Under the pieces are notes generated by a model, which saw nothing but the letters and a program-made list of their open reading frames with translations, searched no databases and was not told the origin of the DNA. Made by a program: the position numbers and the translations under genes. A stretch of DNA of 64,000 bases from an uncultured Clostridia bacterium. GTDB lineage: Bacteria > Bacillota > Clostridia > Christensenellales > Borkfalkiaceae. The stretch covers positions 1 through 64,000 of the forward strand of contig CANQKF010000004.1 in the NCBI GenBank assembly GCA_947624445.1. The letters are read 5' to 3'. The number at the start of each line of letters is the position of its first letter. Within the stretch, counting starts at the first letter, position 1. Below, one piece after another: positions 16,175-23,682 of this stretch.

Positions 16175-16993
16175 ATGGAAAACACGAAAACGTTGCAATT
16201 CGAAAAGCCGAGCTTTTTTGCACGGCTCAAAGGGATGCTCGGCGTGGACCTCTACCGCCTCTTCCACACCCCGCTCTTCTATATCTTTCTCGCGATCGCT
16301 GCCATCATTCCCGCGCTCGTCTCGATGGGCGCCACCACGGAGGGCGAGGCGGCAAACATGTTTACAAACGCTTGGCAGATCATTGCCGCAGACAGCCCGC
16401 TGTATATCGTTCACGATATGGGCGAATACGCCAACATGAACATGGTCTTTATCTTCGGCGGCATTATGGTGTCTATCTTTATCGGACACGACTATCGAAG
16501 CGGATACGTTAAGCAACTCTTTACCACTCACGCCAAGAAAGAGGACTATATGATCAGTAAAACCCTCGTTTCCGCGTTTTCAATGGTGTGTATGTGCGGA
16601 ACATATTTTATCGGCGGGACGATTTCGGGGGCTACAACTGGGCTTCCGTTTACAATCAACGCAGGCTCTCTTGTTTGCGCAATCCTCGGTAAAATGATCA
16701 TGAGCCTCGGCTGGGCGAGCCTGTACACCTTTATTAACATCATCTTCCGCAGGAAATTCGGCATTTCCATTGCCCTGTGCTTTGTGTTAGGGACGGGTAT
16801 TCCCGTCATCGGTGCGGCGGCACTTCTCGGCAACACGGCGGCTCTCAATATCTTCCTCTACGGTTCGTCGGTGCAGGCGTGCCTCTCCTCCAACTTCTTG
16901 TCCGTCCTCGTGTGCCTTGCCTGCTCTTGTATTTGGGCGGTCATCTATAACGTTCTCGGCGCGGTCATTTTGTACCGCAGGGACGTTTACTGA
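16175..16993 (+). CDS. ABC-2 type permease 1
   Basis: A 272-residue membrane protein with about six hydrophobic segments. The first is near residues 28-48 (TPLFYIFLAIAAIIPALVSM), then a longer loop, then HDYRSGYVKQLFTTHAKKEDY, a cytoplasmic coupling segment seen in ABC-2 permeases of the BcrB/antibiotic immunity type. The protein partners the ATPase encoded one base upstream. The same block, DFRSGYVKNLFTVRSKKLDY, is in permease 2, showing common origin. The exported substrate is unknown. Confidence 0.82.
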   Translation: MENTKTLQFEKPSFFARLKGMLGVDLYRLFHTPLFYIFLAIAAIIPALVSMGATTEGEAANMFTNAWQIIAADSPLYIVHDMGEYANMNMVFIFGGIMVSIFIGHDYRSGYVKQLFTTHAKKEDYMISKTLVSAFSMVCMCGTYFIGGTISGATTGLPFTINAGSLVCAILGKMIMSLGWASLYTFINIIFRRKFGISIALCFVLGTGIPVIGAAALLGNTAALNIFLYGSSVQACLSSNFLSVLVCLACSCIWAVIYNVLGAVILYRRDVY

Positions 16994-17006
16994 AGGGGGT
17001 ACTGTC

Positions 17007-17909
17007 ATGAACGCAATCGAAATCAGAAATTTGACGAAAACGTTCGGGGAAAAACGCGCGGTGGACGGCCTCAATATGACGGTGCCCGAGGGCGCGATCT
17101 ACGGCTTCATCGGGGAGAACGGAAGCGGCAAATCGACGACCGAAAAGCTCATTTGCGGGCTCATTCAGCCGAGCGGCGGCGAAATCAAACTTTGGGGAAA
17201 AGACCATAAAGACCAAAATGTCCGCGCGCAGATCGGCGTTCTCATCGAATCCCCCGGGTGCTTTCCCAATTACACCGTCTGGAACAATATGAAGCTGCAA
17301 GCTGCCAACTTGGGGCTGAAAAACGAGGACGAGGAAATACGGCGCGTTCTGCACCTCGTCCGCATGGACGGTGCGGCTTCGAACAAGTTCAAGAACTGCT
17401 CGCTCGGCATGAAACAGCGCATCGGCATCGCCTTCGCGCTCCTCGGAAACCCCAAACTTCTCGTACTTGACGAGCCGATCAACGGCCTCGACGCCGACGG
17501 TATGCGCATCATGCGGGAAATTCTGACCGACCTTTCCAAACGCGGCACGACCGTTCTCATTTCCTCGCACATCTTGGGCGAGCTTGAAAAAATCGCCACG
17601 CACTACGGCATTCTCCGCGGCGGCAAGATGCTTCGTGAAATGACGGCAGAACAGCTCAACGCCGACTGCCCGACCTATGTCGCCCTCAAAGCGGACGACA
17701 TGGAAACGGCGCGGGAGGCCTTGCAGCGGGCGTTCGGACGGACGGAATTCGATGAGGCGTCGGGCGAGATCCGCGTCTATCAGAGGGCTGCGGCGGAGCA
17801 AATCGCGGGGTACCTATATCGATCTTTCGGCATTCCCGTCACCGAACTGCAAACGAAAAAGATCGATCTCGAAGCATACTACACGGGGCTCATGCAGGAG
17901 GGAAAATGA
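17007..17909 (+). CDS. ABC transporter ATP-binding protein 2 (BcrA-like)
   Basis: A 300-residue paralogue of the protein encoded at 15274, sharing the MNAIEI start, GENGSGKSTTEK Walker A, LGMKQR signature, LDEPINGLDADGM Walker B and SSHILGELEKIATHYGILR. The start at 17007 follows GAAGGGGGTACTGTC; an earlier in-frame start at 16812 lies inside the preceding permease gene and is rejected. It overlaps the next permease by ATGA. The pair may form a separate exporter, or the two pairs may assemble together. Confidence 0.9.
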   Translation: MNAIEIRNLTKTFGEKRAVDGLNMTVPEGAIYGFIGENGSGKSTTEKLICGLIQPSGGEIKLWGKDHKDQNVRAQIGVLIESPGCFPNYTVWNNMKLQAANLGLKNEDEEIRRVLHLVRMDGAASNKFKNCSLGMKQRIGIAFALLGNPKLLVLDEPINGLDADGMRIMREILTDLSKRGTTVLISSHILGELEKIATHYGILRGGKMLREMTAEQLNADCPTYVALKADDMETAREALQRAFGRTEFDEASGEIRVYQRAAAEQIAGYLYRSFGIPVTELQTKKIDLEAYYTGLMQEGK

Positions 17910-18694
17910 ACGCGAATATGAAAATCAATGACTTCGGAAACCGCCTCAAAACCATGCTCAAAGTGGACGCGCGCAGAATATTTTTGACGCCCGCCCTCTA
18001 TATCATGCTCGGCGTCAGCCTCGCGCTCCCCATTTTGATTTTGGTGATGACCTCTTTCATGGGCGGAACAAACCCCGAAACGGGAGAAGCGGTCGAAACG
18101 TTTACGAACGTCTGGCAGGCGATCGGCTCTGCGGGCGGAAACGCCATGAATATGGACCTCACGAGCATGTGCAATATCAATCTCCTGTACTTCCTTGTGG
18201 CGATTTTCGTCTGCCTGTTCGTGAGCGAGGACTTCCGAAGCGGATACGTCAAGAACCTGTTCACGGTGCGCTCGAAAAAGCTCGATTACGTCCTCTCCAA
18301 AACCATTGTGCTGTTTGTAGCGGCGACGGGGATGTTTGTCCTCTACTTTATCGGCGCGATGATTGGCGGCGGGATCGCGGGGCTTTCCTTCGACTTTGCT
18401 TCGGTCGGCGCATCCGCGGGCGGAATTGCCGCCTGTATGGTATCGAAAATCTTCTTTTCACTCGTCTTTGTGTCGATCGCCCTCACGCTCTCGGCGGTCG
18501 GAAAACAGCGGCTTTGGCTCTCCATCCTCGGCTCTCTTGCGGCGGGAATGTTGCTCTTTACAATGATCCCCATGATGACGCCGCTCAATTCGGGCGCGTT
18601 CAACGTCGCGCTGTGCGTCCTCGGCGGGCCCCTCTTCGCCGCGGGACTTGGAGCGGCCTCGAATTTGATTTTAAGCAAGACAAGTTTGGTATAA
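17906..18694 (+). CDS. ABC-2 type permease 2
   Basis: A 262-residue membrane protein with about six transmembrane segments, paralogous to the permease at 16175. The first membrane segment is near residues 30-50 (YIMLGVSLALPILILVM), and the conserved DFRSGYVKNLF cytoplasmic segment is near 110. It overlaps the upstream ATPase gene by four bases, as expected for a coupled subunit. A bidirectional terminator follows within 32 bp. Confidence 0.82.
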   Translation: MNANMKINDFGNRLKTMLKVDARRIFLTPALYIMLGVSLALPILILVMTSFMGGTNPETGEAVETFTNVWQAIGSAGGNAMNMDLTSMCNINLLYFLVAIFVCLFVSEDFRSGYVKNLFTVRSKKLDYVLSKTIVLFVAATGMFVLYFIGAMIGGGIAGLSFDFASVGASAGGIAACMVSKIFFSLVFVSIALTLSAVGKQRLWLSILGSLAAGMLLFTMIPMMTPLNSGAFNVALCVLGGPLFAAGLGAASNLILSKTSLV

Positions 18695-18725
18695 CTTTTG
18701 CGCTCCGATTCTCGCAAAGCGCATG

Positions 18726-18754
18726 AAAAAAACCGCACCGTGGTGCGGTTTTTT
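18726..18754. terminator. Bidirectional terminator
   Basis: CCGCACC (18733-18739), loop GT, GGTGCGG (18742-18748), bordered by seven A and six T. It serves the ABC operon on plus and the copper operon on minus, and touches the arsR stop codon. Confidence 0.92.
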
Positions 18755-19089
18755 CAGTCGCCGAGGAACTCCACGCCCTTCAATAACACGTCGTTGACGA
18801 TCTCATTGTAGAGCGAATAAAAGATGATCTTTCCGTGCCGCTCGGTGCAAACGATGCCCGCATCCTTCAAGAAGCGGAGCTGGTGGGAGACGGTCGTCTG
18901 GTTGATGCCGAGCACGCGGGAGATATCCGTGACGCACATCTCCGAGATCGCGAGCGCAGACAAGATGCGCAGGCGCGTCGGATCCGAAAAGATCGAGAAG
19001 AAGCGCACGAGCGAGAAGAGCAGTTCGCCCTCGGGGACGTACCCCTCGATGAGCCCCTGCGTGCGGCGGTCTAACAGCAAAGTTTGCAT
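18754..19089 (-). CDS. ArsR/SmtB-type transcriptional regulator
   Basis: A 111-residue winged-helix regulator. The core is FSDPTRLRILSALAISEMCVTDISRVLGINQTTVSHQLRFL read as separate helices from residue 33, with TTVSHQLRFL as the recognition helix. The alpha-3 metal motif ELCVCD of SmtB is reduced to EMCVTD, leaving one cysteine, so the inducer may be a metal at another site or a non-metal signal. It lies 96 bp downstream of copA on the same strand and may be co-transcribed with the copper genes. Ribosome site AGGTAGGT. Confidence 0.87.
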   Translation of the reverse strand: MQTLLLDRRTQGLIEGYVPEGELLFSLVRFFSIFSDPTRLRILSALAISEMCVTDISRVLGINQTTVSHQLRFLKDAGIVCTERHGKIIFYSLYNEIVNDVLLKGVEFLGD

Positions 19090-19185
19090 ATACGCTACCT
19101 ACCTTTTTTATGAAAGTATCGCATATGTACGGCGGCGCATATTCGCATTCTTTGTCGAAGCCGCAAATTTTTCCGCGAAACCGCT

Positions 19186-19389
19186 TTATTCGACGCCGAC
19201 GACTTCGTACCCCGCCGCCTTGACCGCCGCTTCGAGCGCTTCCGTTTGCACGTCGCCCGTCACATAGGCCGCTTTCTTCTTGAGCTTGACTTCGACCTTC
19301 TCGACGCCCGCAACCGACTGGAGCGCTTCGGTGACACGCTTGGCGCAGTGCTCGCACATCATGCCCTCGATTTTCAACACACGCTGCAT
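19186..19389 (-). CDS. copZ: CopZ copper chaperone by internal initiation (nested in copA)
   Basis: Inside copA, AAAGGAGG followed by AAAAGCC precedes an in-frame ATG at 19387-19389. Translation from it gives 67 residues starting MQRVLKIEGMMCEHC and ending at the copA stop, exactly the size and fold pattern of free CopZ (beta-alpha-beta-beta-alpha-beta, metal cysteines 12 and 15). CopZ carries Cu(I) to CopA and to CopY or CsoR. Whether the cell makes the free protein, the fused one, or both is not visible; the ribosome site argues for the free form at least in part. Confidence 0.7.
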   Translation of the reverse strand: MQRVLKIEGMMCEHCAKRVTEALQSVAGVEKVEVKLKKKAAYVTGDVQTEALEAAVKAAGYEVVGVE

Positions 19390-21630
19390 GGCTTTTCCTC
19401 CTTTTTTGGATTTTTTTGCCCCCCTGTCCGGCTGCCCGATCGTGAGCCGCAGGGCGTTCGTCACCACGAACAGCGAAGAGAGGCTCATCGCCGCCGCGCC
19501 GATCATGGGATTCAGCACGACGCCGAGGGCGGAAAATGCCCCCGCCGCGAGCGGGATCCCGATACAGTTGTAGAAGAACGCCCAGAAGAGGTTCTGTTTG
19601 ATGATGCGCATCGTGCGCCTGGAGAGTGCGATCGCGCGGGGGAGCGCGGAAATATCCCCGCTCACGAGCACGGCGTCCGCACTCTCGATGGCGACGTCCG
19701 TCCCGTTCCCAATCGCGATTCCGACGTCCGCCTCCTTTAAGGCGGGGGCGTCGTTGATGCCGTCCCCAACCATGGCAACGTAGGGATTTGCCCGCTTGGC
19801 GGTGCGGAGTTCCCGCTTCGCCCGTTCGCTTTGTTCGCGCGCACGGCGCACATACTCGAGCTTTTCCTCGGGCAGAAGCTCGGCGCACACGCAGCAGTCC
19901 CAATGGGGGAAGCCCGCCTCGCGCGCGATAAACTGCCCCACGGCGGCGTTGTCCCCCGTGAGCATGATGGGGACGCACCCGAGGGCGGAAAGCTCCTGCA
20001 CCGCCGCGCGGCTGCCCGCCTTCAAGGTGTCGGCGAGGGCGAACATCGCGAGGACATGCGTTTCATCGGCGAGGAAGAGCACCGTCTTGCCCTCCGAAGT
20101 GCGCTGCTCGAAGGCTCCGAACCATTCGATGAACTTCACGCCCTTCATCTGCATGAGCGTCTCGTTGCCGAGGAAATAGGTCTTTCCGCCCACCTTGCCC
20201 ACGGCGCCCTGCCGCGGGATGTAGGCGACGTCCTCCGCTTCATACCCCTCCCCGCAGAACTCCACGATGCACTGCGCGAGGGGGTGATTGAGCTTTTTTT
20301 CGATACCGTATGCGACCTTTTTCGCCTCCTCGTCCCCTTCGAAGTGCACGACGCGGGGCTTGCCCTCGGTGATCGTCGCCGTCTTATCGAGAAAGACATC
20401 ACACACCGTCGCCATCTTCTGCAGGGCCTCGGCGTTCTTATAGAGGACGCCGAGCGAGGCGCCGCGGCCCGTCGCCGCCATGATCGCCACGGGCGTCGCG
20501 AGCCCCAAGGCGCACGGGCAGGAGATGACGAGCACGCTGACCGCATAGTTGATCGCCTGCGCGAAGTCGCGCGCGATCAGGATCCAGACGAGAAAGGTGA
20601 CGAGCGCGATGCAGACGACGGCGGGCACGAAAATCGCCGAAACGCGGTCGGCGAGCTTTTGGATGGGCGCCTTGCTCGCCCCCGCCTCGCGCACCATGCG
20701 GATGATCCCCGCGAGCATGGTATCTTCCCCCACCTTCTCGGCGCGGAGCTTCAAATATCCGCCCGCGAGCAGGGAGGCGCTCGTCACGCGGTCCCCCGCG
20801 CCCACTTCGACGGGCAGACTCTCGCCCGTCACCGCCGAGGCGTCGACGAAGGCATGCCCCTCGAGGACGACGCCGTCCGCCGCGACGCTCTCTCCCTGCT
20901 TGACGACGACCGTATCCCCCTCTTCCACTTCGGAGAGCGGAACACGACACTCCTTGCCCTCCCGCTCGACGGTGACCGTTTGGGGGGCGAGCGCGCGGAG
21001 CTTTTCGAGCTCCTTGCCCGTGCGCTTCTTGCTCTTCTCCTCGAGGAATTTCCCGAGGGTGACGAGGGTGACGATCATCGCCGCCGATTCGAAGAAGAGG
21101 TGCATCATCTCCCCGCCCGTCTGCATGACGATGAGCGCGGCGAGGCTGTAAAAATAGGACGCCGCGGCGCCGAGCGTGACGAGCGTATCCATGTTGGGCA
21201 CGCGTTTGCACGCCGCGCGCACGCCGCTCGTGAAGAAGGCGTAGTTCACACCGAGGATCGCCGTCGTGAGCCCGATCTGGAAGCCGTAGTTCCACCACCC
21301 CGCGGGGACGGGCAGGGAGAGCATCCCGCCCATCGAGAGATACATGAGCGGCAGGAGCAGGGCGAGCGAGACGAAGAAGCGGACGATCAGGGGGATCCCC
21401 CGCCGCTTCTCGGGCGCCTTGCCCTCGTCGTATGCGCCGTAGCCGAGCGAGAACACGGCGGAGCGGATCTTCGCCGCGTCGAGCAGGGCGGGATCGTATT
21501 CCACCTCCATGCTCTCCCCCATGAGGGAGACGGCGCAGCTCTGCACGCCTTTGAGTTTTTTCACCGTGCGCTCGATGCCCGCCGCGCACGCCGCACAGGT
21601 CATGCCCGTGACGCTGAATCGCTGTTTCAT
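19186..21630 (-). CDS. copA: Copper-exporting P1B ATPase with C-terminal CopZ domain
   Basis: An 814-residue copper efflux pump. Residues 1-70 are a heavy-metal-associated domain with GMTCAAC (C12, C15). The membrane copper site CPC is at 371-373, the TGES actuator motif, HP motif (KKLNHPL), TGDN and GDGINDAPAL are intact, and a YNCIGIP and a MSLSS segment complete the transport helices. The phosphorylation motif reads DKTAT at 415-419, not the near-invariant DKTGT. The last 67 residues are a second metal domain (GMMCEHC, C759, C762), joined by a Lys/Gly linker encoded by a perfect Shine-Dalgarno sequence, so a free chaperone may also be made. Three bases separate it from csoR. Confidence 0.93.
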   Translation of the reverse strand: MKQRFSVTGMTCAACAAGIERTVKKLKGVQSCAVSLMGESMEVEYDPALLDAAKIRSAVFSLGYGAYDEGKAPEKRRGIPLIVRFFVSLALLLPLMYLSMGGMLSLPVPAGWWNYGFQIGLTTAILGVNYAFFTSGVRAACKRVPNMDTLVTLGAAASYFYSLAALIVMQTGGEMMHLFFESAAMIVTLVTLGKFLEEKSKKRTGKELEKLRALAPQTVTVEREGKECRVPLSEVEEGDTVVVKQGESVAADGVVLEGHAFVDASAVTGESLPVEVGAGDRVTSASLLAGGYLKLRAEKVGEDTMLAGIIRMVREAGASKAPIQKLADRVSAIFVPAVVCIALVTFLVWILIARDFAQAINYAVSVLVISCPCALGLATPVAIMAATGRGASLGVLYKNAEALQKMATVCDVFLDKTATITEGKPRVVHFEGDEEAKKVAYGIEKKLNHPLAQCIVEFCGEGYEAEDVAYIPRQGAVGKVGGKTYFLGNETLMQMKGVKFIEWFGAFEQRTSEGKTVLFLADETHVLAMFALADTLKAGSRAAVQELSALGCVPIMLTGDNAAVGQFIAREAGFPHWDCCVCAELLPEEKLEYVRRAREQSERAKRELRTAKRANPYVAMVGDGINDAPALKEADVGIAIGNGTDVAIESADAVLVSGDISALPRAIALSRRTMRIIKQNLFWAFFYNCIGIPLAAGAFSALGVVLNPMIGAAAMSLSSLFVVTNALRLTIGQPDRGAKKSKKGGKAMQRVLKIEGMMCEHCAKRVTEALQSVAGVEKVEVKLKKKAAYVTGDVQTEALEAAVKAAGYEVVGVE

Positions 21631-21633
21631 GGC

Positions 21634-21927
21634 TTATTGGAACCTCTTGAAGAGGTCCACGACCTCATCGACCACGGCATAGTTGCCCGCCTCGATGTTC
21701 TCGATCAGGCAGGAGTGCATGTGGCTCTCCAAAATGACGCCCGCGAGGCTCTTGACCGCCTTATCCACGGCGGCGAGCTGGATGAGCACGTCGTCGCAGT
21801 AGCGGTCCTCCTCGACCATGCGCTTCACGCCGCCGATCTGCCCCGCGATGCGGTTGATCCGCGCGACGATCTTTTTCTTCTCCTCTTCGGAGCGGACCTT
21901 CGTCTTGGTTGCACAGCAAGTTTCCAT
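21634..21927 (-). CDS. csoR: CsoR-type copper-sensing repressor
   Basis: A 97-residue all-helical repressor. The Cu(I) ligands are present as C in YCDDVLIQL (helix 2 start) and H and C in ESHMHSC, the C-H-C signature that separates CsoR from RcnR and FrmR. The start METCCATK is chosen for its GAGGAGGAAACG ribosome site. It is first in the csoR-copA(Z)-(arsR) operon and two ATACC-N7-GGTAT sites lie in its promoter, so it probably represses the operon until copper binds. Confidence 0.92.
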   Translation of the reverse strand: METCCATKTKVRSEEEKKKIVARINRIAGQIGGVKRMVEEDRYCDDVLIQLAAVDKAVKSLAGVILESHMHSCLIENIEAGNYAVVDEVVDLFKRFQ

Positions 21928-21949
21928 CGTTTCCTCCTCTCGGGGCACA

Positions 21950-22000
21950 ATACCCCATGTAGGTATTATCAGTATATACCGCGGCGGGGTATTTTGTCAA
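21950..22000 (-). promoter_or_regulatory. csoR-copA promoter with two CsoR operators
   Basis: Minus strand TTGACA (21995-22000), 18 bp, TATACT (21971-21976). The same palindrome ATACC-N7-GGTAT occurs twice: 21976-21992 between the boxes, and 21950-21966 over the transcription start. Centres are 26 bp apart. Confidence 0.75.
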
Positions 22001-22085
22001 GCGTTTTGCGAAATTTCTTTCTGATCCCGCAGGGAAATTTTCCCGCGGGCGCGCCGCTTCGGTATTTCGAAAATTGTCGAAATAT

Positions 22086-22112
22086 AAAAAATCCCCCGCA
22101 TTCGGGGGGATC
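22086..22112 (-). terminator. Terminator of the rubredoxin flavoprotein gene
   Basis: Minus strand ATCCCCCCG, loop, CGGGGGAT, then six T (A at 22086-22091). Confidence 0.85.
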
Positions 22113-22127
22113 ATATGGCAAAAACAC

Positions 22128-22919
22128 TCAAATTTCTTTCTTTTTGAAGAATTCCTTGCCCATGCCGCAGAGCGGGCACACCCAATCCTCGGGGAGTTCC
22201 TCGAAGGGCACCTCGCCGTCGTACTCATATCCGCACACGGTGCACACCCAAACTTCCCGCTTCTTTTTCGCGGGCGCAGGCGTGCGCTTCTCGAAGGCGT
22301 CCTTGCCCATGCCGCAGAGCGGACACACCCAATCCTCGGGGAGTTCCTCGAAGGGCACCTCGCCGTCGTACACATACCCGCACACGGTGCACACCCACGC
22401 CTCCTTCTCCTCGGCGGCGGGCGTCTCCACATAGGTAGGCGCGAGCGCGCTCGTCTTGCCCTTCAATACCTCGTGGTAGTAAGCGTACGTCATGGGCTTT
22501 GCGCGCTGCACGTTCTCCGCGTCGTACACTTCGCCCAAAAAGACGGTGTGCGTCGGGGTATCCCACTTGGCGACGACCTTGCAGCAGAAATAGGCGACGC
22601 TATCGAGAATGACGGGCAGCTTGCCCTTGACCGCATAGGGCGTCCCCGCGAACTTATCGGTATCGCGCGAGGAGGTGAAGCCGAACTTGCCGATGAGCTT
22701 GGGATCGGACTTCTCCGAGAGCGCCGAGAGCGCAAAGTAGCCGCAATCTTCGATCGCCGCATGGGTGAAGTTCTGCTTGTTCACGCTCACTGCGATCGTC
22801 GCAGGCGACGAGGTGATCTGCATCGCGGAATTGGCGACGCAGCCCGCGGGCGTGCCCTCGTGCCAGCTCGTGACGATATACACGCCGTAGGAAAGGCGAA
22901 AGAGTGCCGTAGGATCCAT
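22128..22919 (-). CDS. Flavin reductase-like protein with two tandem rubredoxins
   Basis: A 263-residue high-molecular-weight-rubredoxin type protein. Residues 1-160 form an FMN-binding split barrel (flavin reductase-like). Two rubredoxin domains follow, near 173-208 and 225-259, each with CTVCGY and CPLCG cysteine pairs binding one iron. Such proteins pass electrons from NAD(P)H to oxygen- or peroxide-reducing partners (rubredoxin:oxygen oxidoreductase, rubrerythrin) in anaerobes. Known relatives usually carry one rubredoxin; here the two are nearly identical even in DNA, showing a recent duplication. Start after AAGGAGATACC. Single gene. Confidence 0.9.
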   Translation of the reverse strand: MDPTALFRLSYGVYIVTSWHEGTPAGCVANSAMQITSSPATIAVSVNKQNFTHAAIEDCGYFALSALSEKSDPKLIGKFGFTSSRDTDKFAGTPYAVKGKLPVILDSVAYFCCKVVAKWDTPTHTVFLGEVYDAENVQRAKPMTYAYYHEVLKGKTSALAPTYVETPAAEEKEAWVCTVCGYVYDGEVPFEELPEDWVCPLCGMGKDAFEKRTPAPAKKKREVWVCTVCGYEYDGEVPFEELPEDWVCPLCGMGKEFFKKKEI

Positions 22920-22948
22920 GGTATCTCCTTGTTCGATATGTACGGACG

Positions 22949-22979
22949 AAAAAGGCGGACCTTTCTTTCGTCCGCCTTT
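22949..22979 (-). terminator. Terminator of rpmF
   Basis: AGGCGGAC (22953-22960), 9-nt loop, GTCCGCCT (22970-22977); on the minus strand a T-run follows. Confidence 0.8.
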
Positions 22980-22982
22980 GTC

Positions 22983-23171
22983 TTATTTCTTTTCCTCTTC
23001 CTGCTTGATGACTTCCGTGCCGTCGTAGTAGCCGCAATTCTTGCAGACTCTGTGGGCGGGCGTCAGTACATGGCAATGAGGGCACATGACGAGCGTCGGC
23101 GCCTTCGCCTTGTAGTTCGCAAAGCGCTTGTTGGTTCTGCTCTTCGATTGTTTGCTCTTAGGGACTGCCAT
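22983..23171 (-). CDS. rpmF: 50S ribosomal protein L32
   Basis: A 62-residue zinc-ribbon L32. It starts MAVPKSKQSKSRTNKRFANY, with C30, C33, C43 and C46 as zinc ligands. It follows yceD by 21 bp, the usual yceD-rpmF pair. The ribosome site is GAGGTGGTAAT. Confidence 0.97.
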   Translation of the reverse strand: MAVPKSKQSKSRTNKRFANYKAKAPTLVMCPHCHVLTPAHRVCKNCGYYDGTEVIKQEEEKK

Positions 23172-23192
23172 ATTACCACCTCTTCTCCGTAA

Positions 23193-23606
23193 TTATTCTG
23201 TTTCCCCGTCGGGGCCGCCGCAGTTCCCGCAGAGGAGACGGGGCGGCAGCGCGAACATGATCGCGTCGCGCAGGAACTCGCCGAGCTTTACGACGCCGTT
23301 TTGGTAGCCGTAGGTCTCGCCGTCCCCCTCGCCGGGTTCGAAAAAGCCGTAGACCTCCTCCGAGAAAGTCTGCCGCGCAGCCGCAAGGCACCGCGAACAT
23401 GCCCCCTCGAGGGTGAAGGAAACGCTTCCCCGCACCTCGACCGTATCATCCTCGAAAATTTCGTACTTGAGCGAATAGACGACGGGCCCCGAGAAGCTGA
23501 CATACGGGATCTCCAACAGATCGGCGTCCGCCTCCCCGAAGATCTCGAGCGTGCCCTCGTATTTCCCTCTCGCCACGTTGCCGCGTACATCGATATCAGG
23601 AATCAT
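23193..23606 (-). CDS. yceD: DUF177/YceD family protein
   Basis: A 137-residue member of the YceD (DUF177) family that always pairs with rpmF and has been linked to 23S rRNA or large-subunit accumulation. Cysteines in ACSRCLAA (near 69-72) and LLCGNCGG at the end are typical. The start MIPDIDVRG is the family start; there is no Shine-Dalgarno. A perfect promoter (23617-23645) predicts a leader of only four bases, so initiation is essentially leaderless. Confidence 0.87.
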   Translation of the reverse strand: MIPDIDVRGNVARGKYEGTLEIFGEADADLLEIPYVSFSGPVVYSLKYEIFEDDTVEVRGSVSFTLEGACSRCLAAARQTFSEEVYGFFEPGEGDGETYGYQNGVVKLGEFLRDAIMFALPPRLLCGNCGGPDGETE

Positions 23607-23616
23607 GGACTTAAAA

Positions 23617-23645
23617 AGTATAGGATATTTCTGCGGGTTTGTCAA
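23617..23645 (-). promoter_or_regulatory. yceD-rpmF promoter, near-leaderless
   Basis: Minus strand TTGACA (23640-23645), 17 bp, TATACT (23617-23622). Predicted +1 at 23610, four bases before the ATG. Confidence 0.75.
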
Positions 23646-23682
23646 TCTTTTTTCGCGTATATTTCGCAGTTTTTGCGAAAAA

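Noticed and set aside
19831-22434. 867-codon plus-strand frame opposite copA, csoR and rubredoxin genes
   Set aside because: It crosses several genes on the other strand and an operator region; composition is typical of antisense translation of GC-rich genes.
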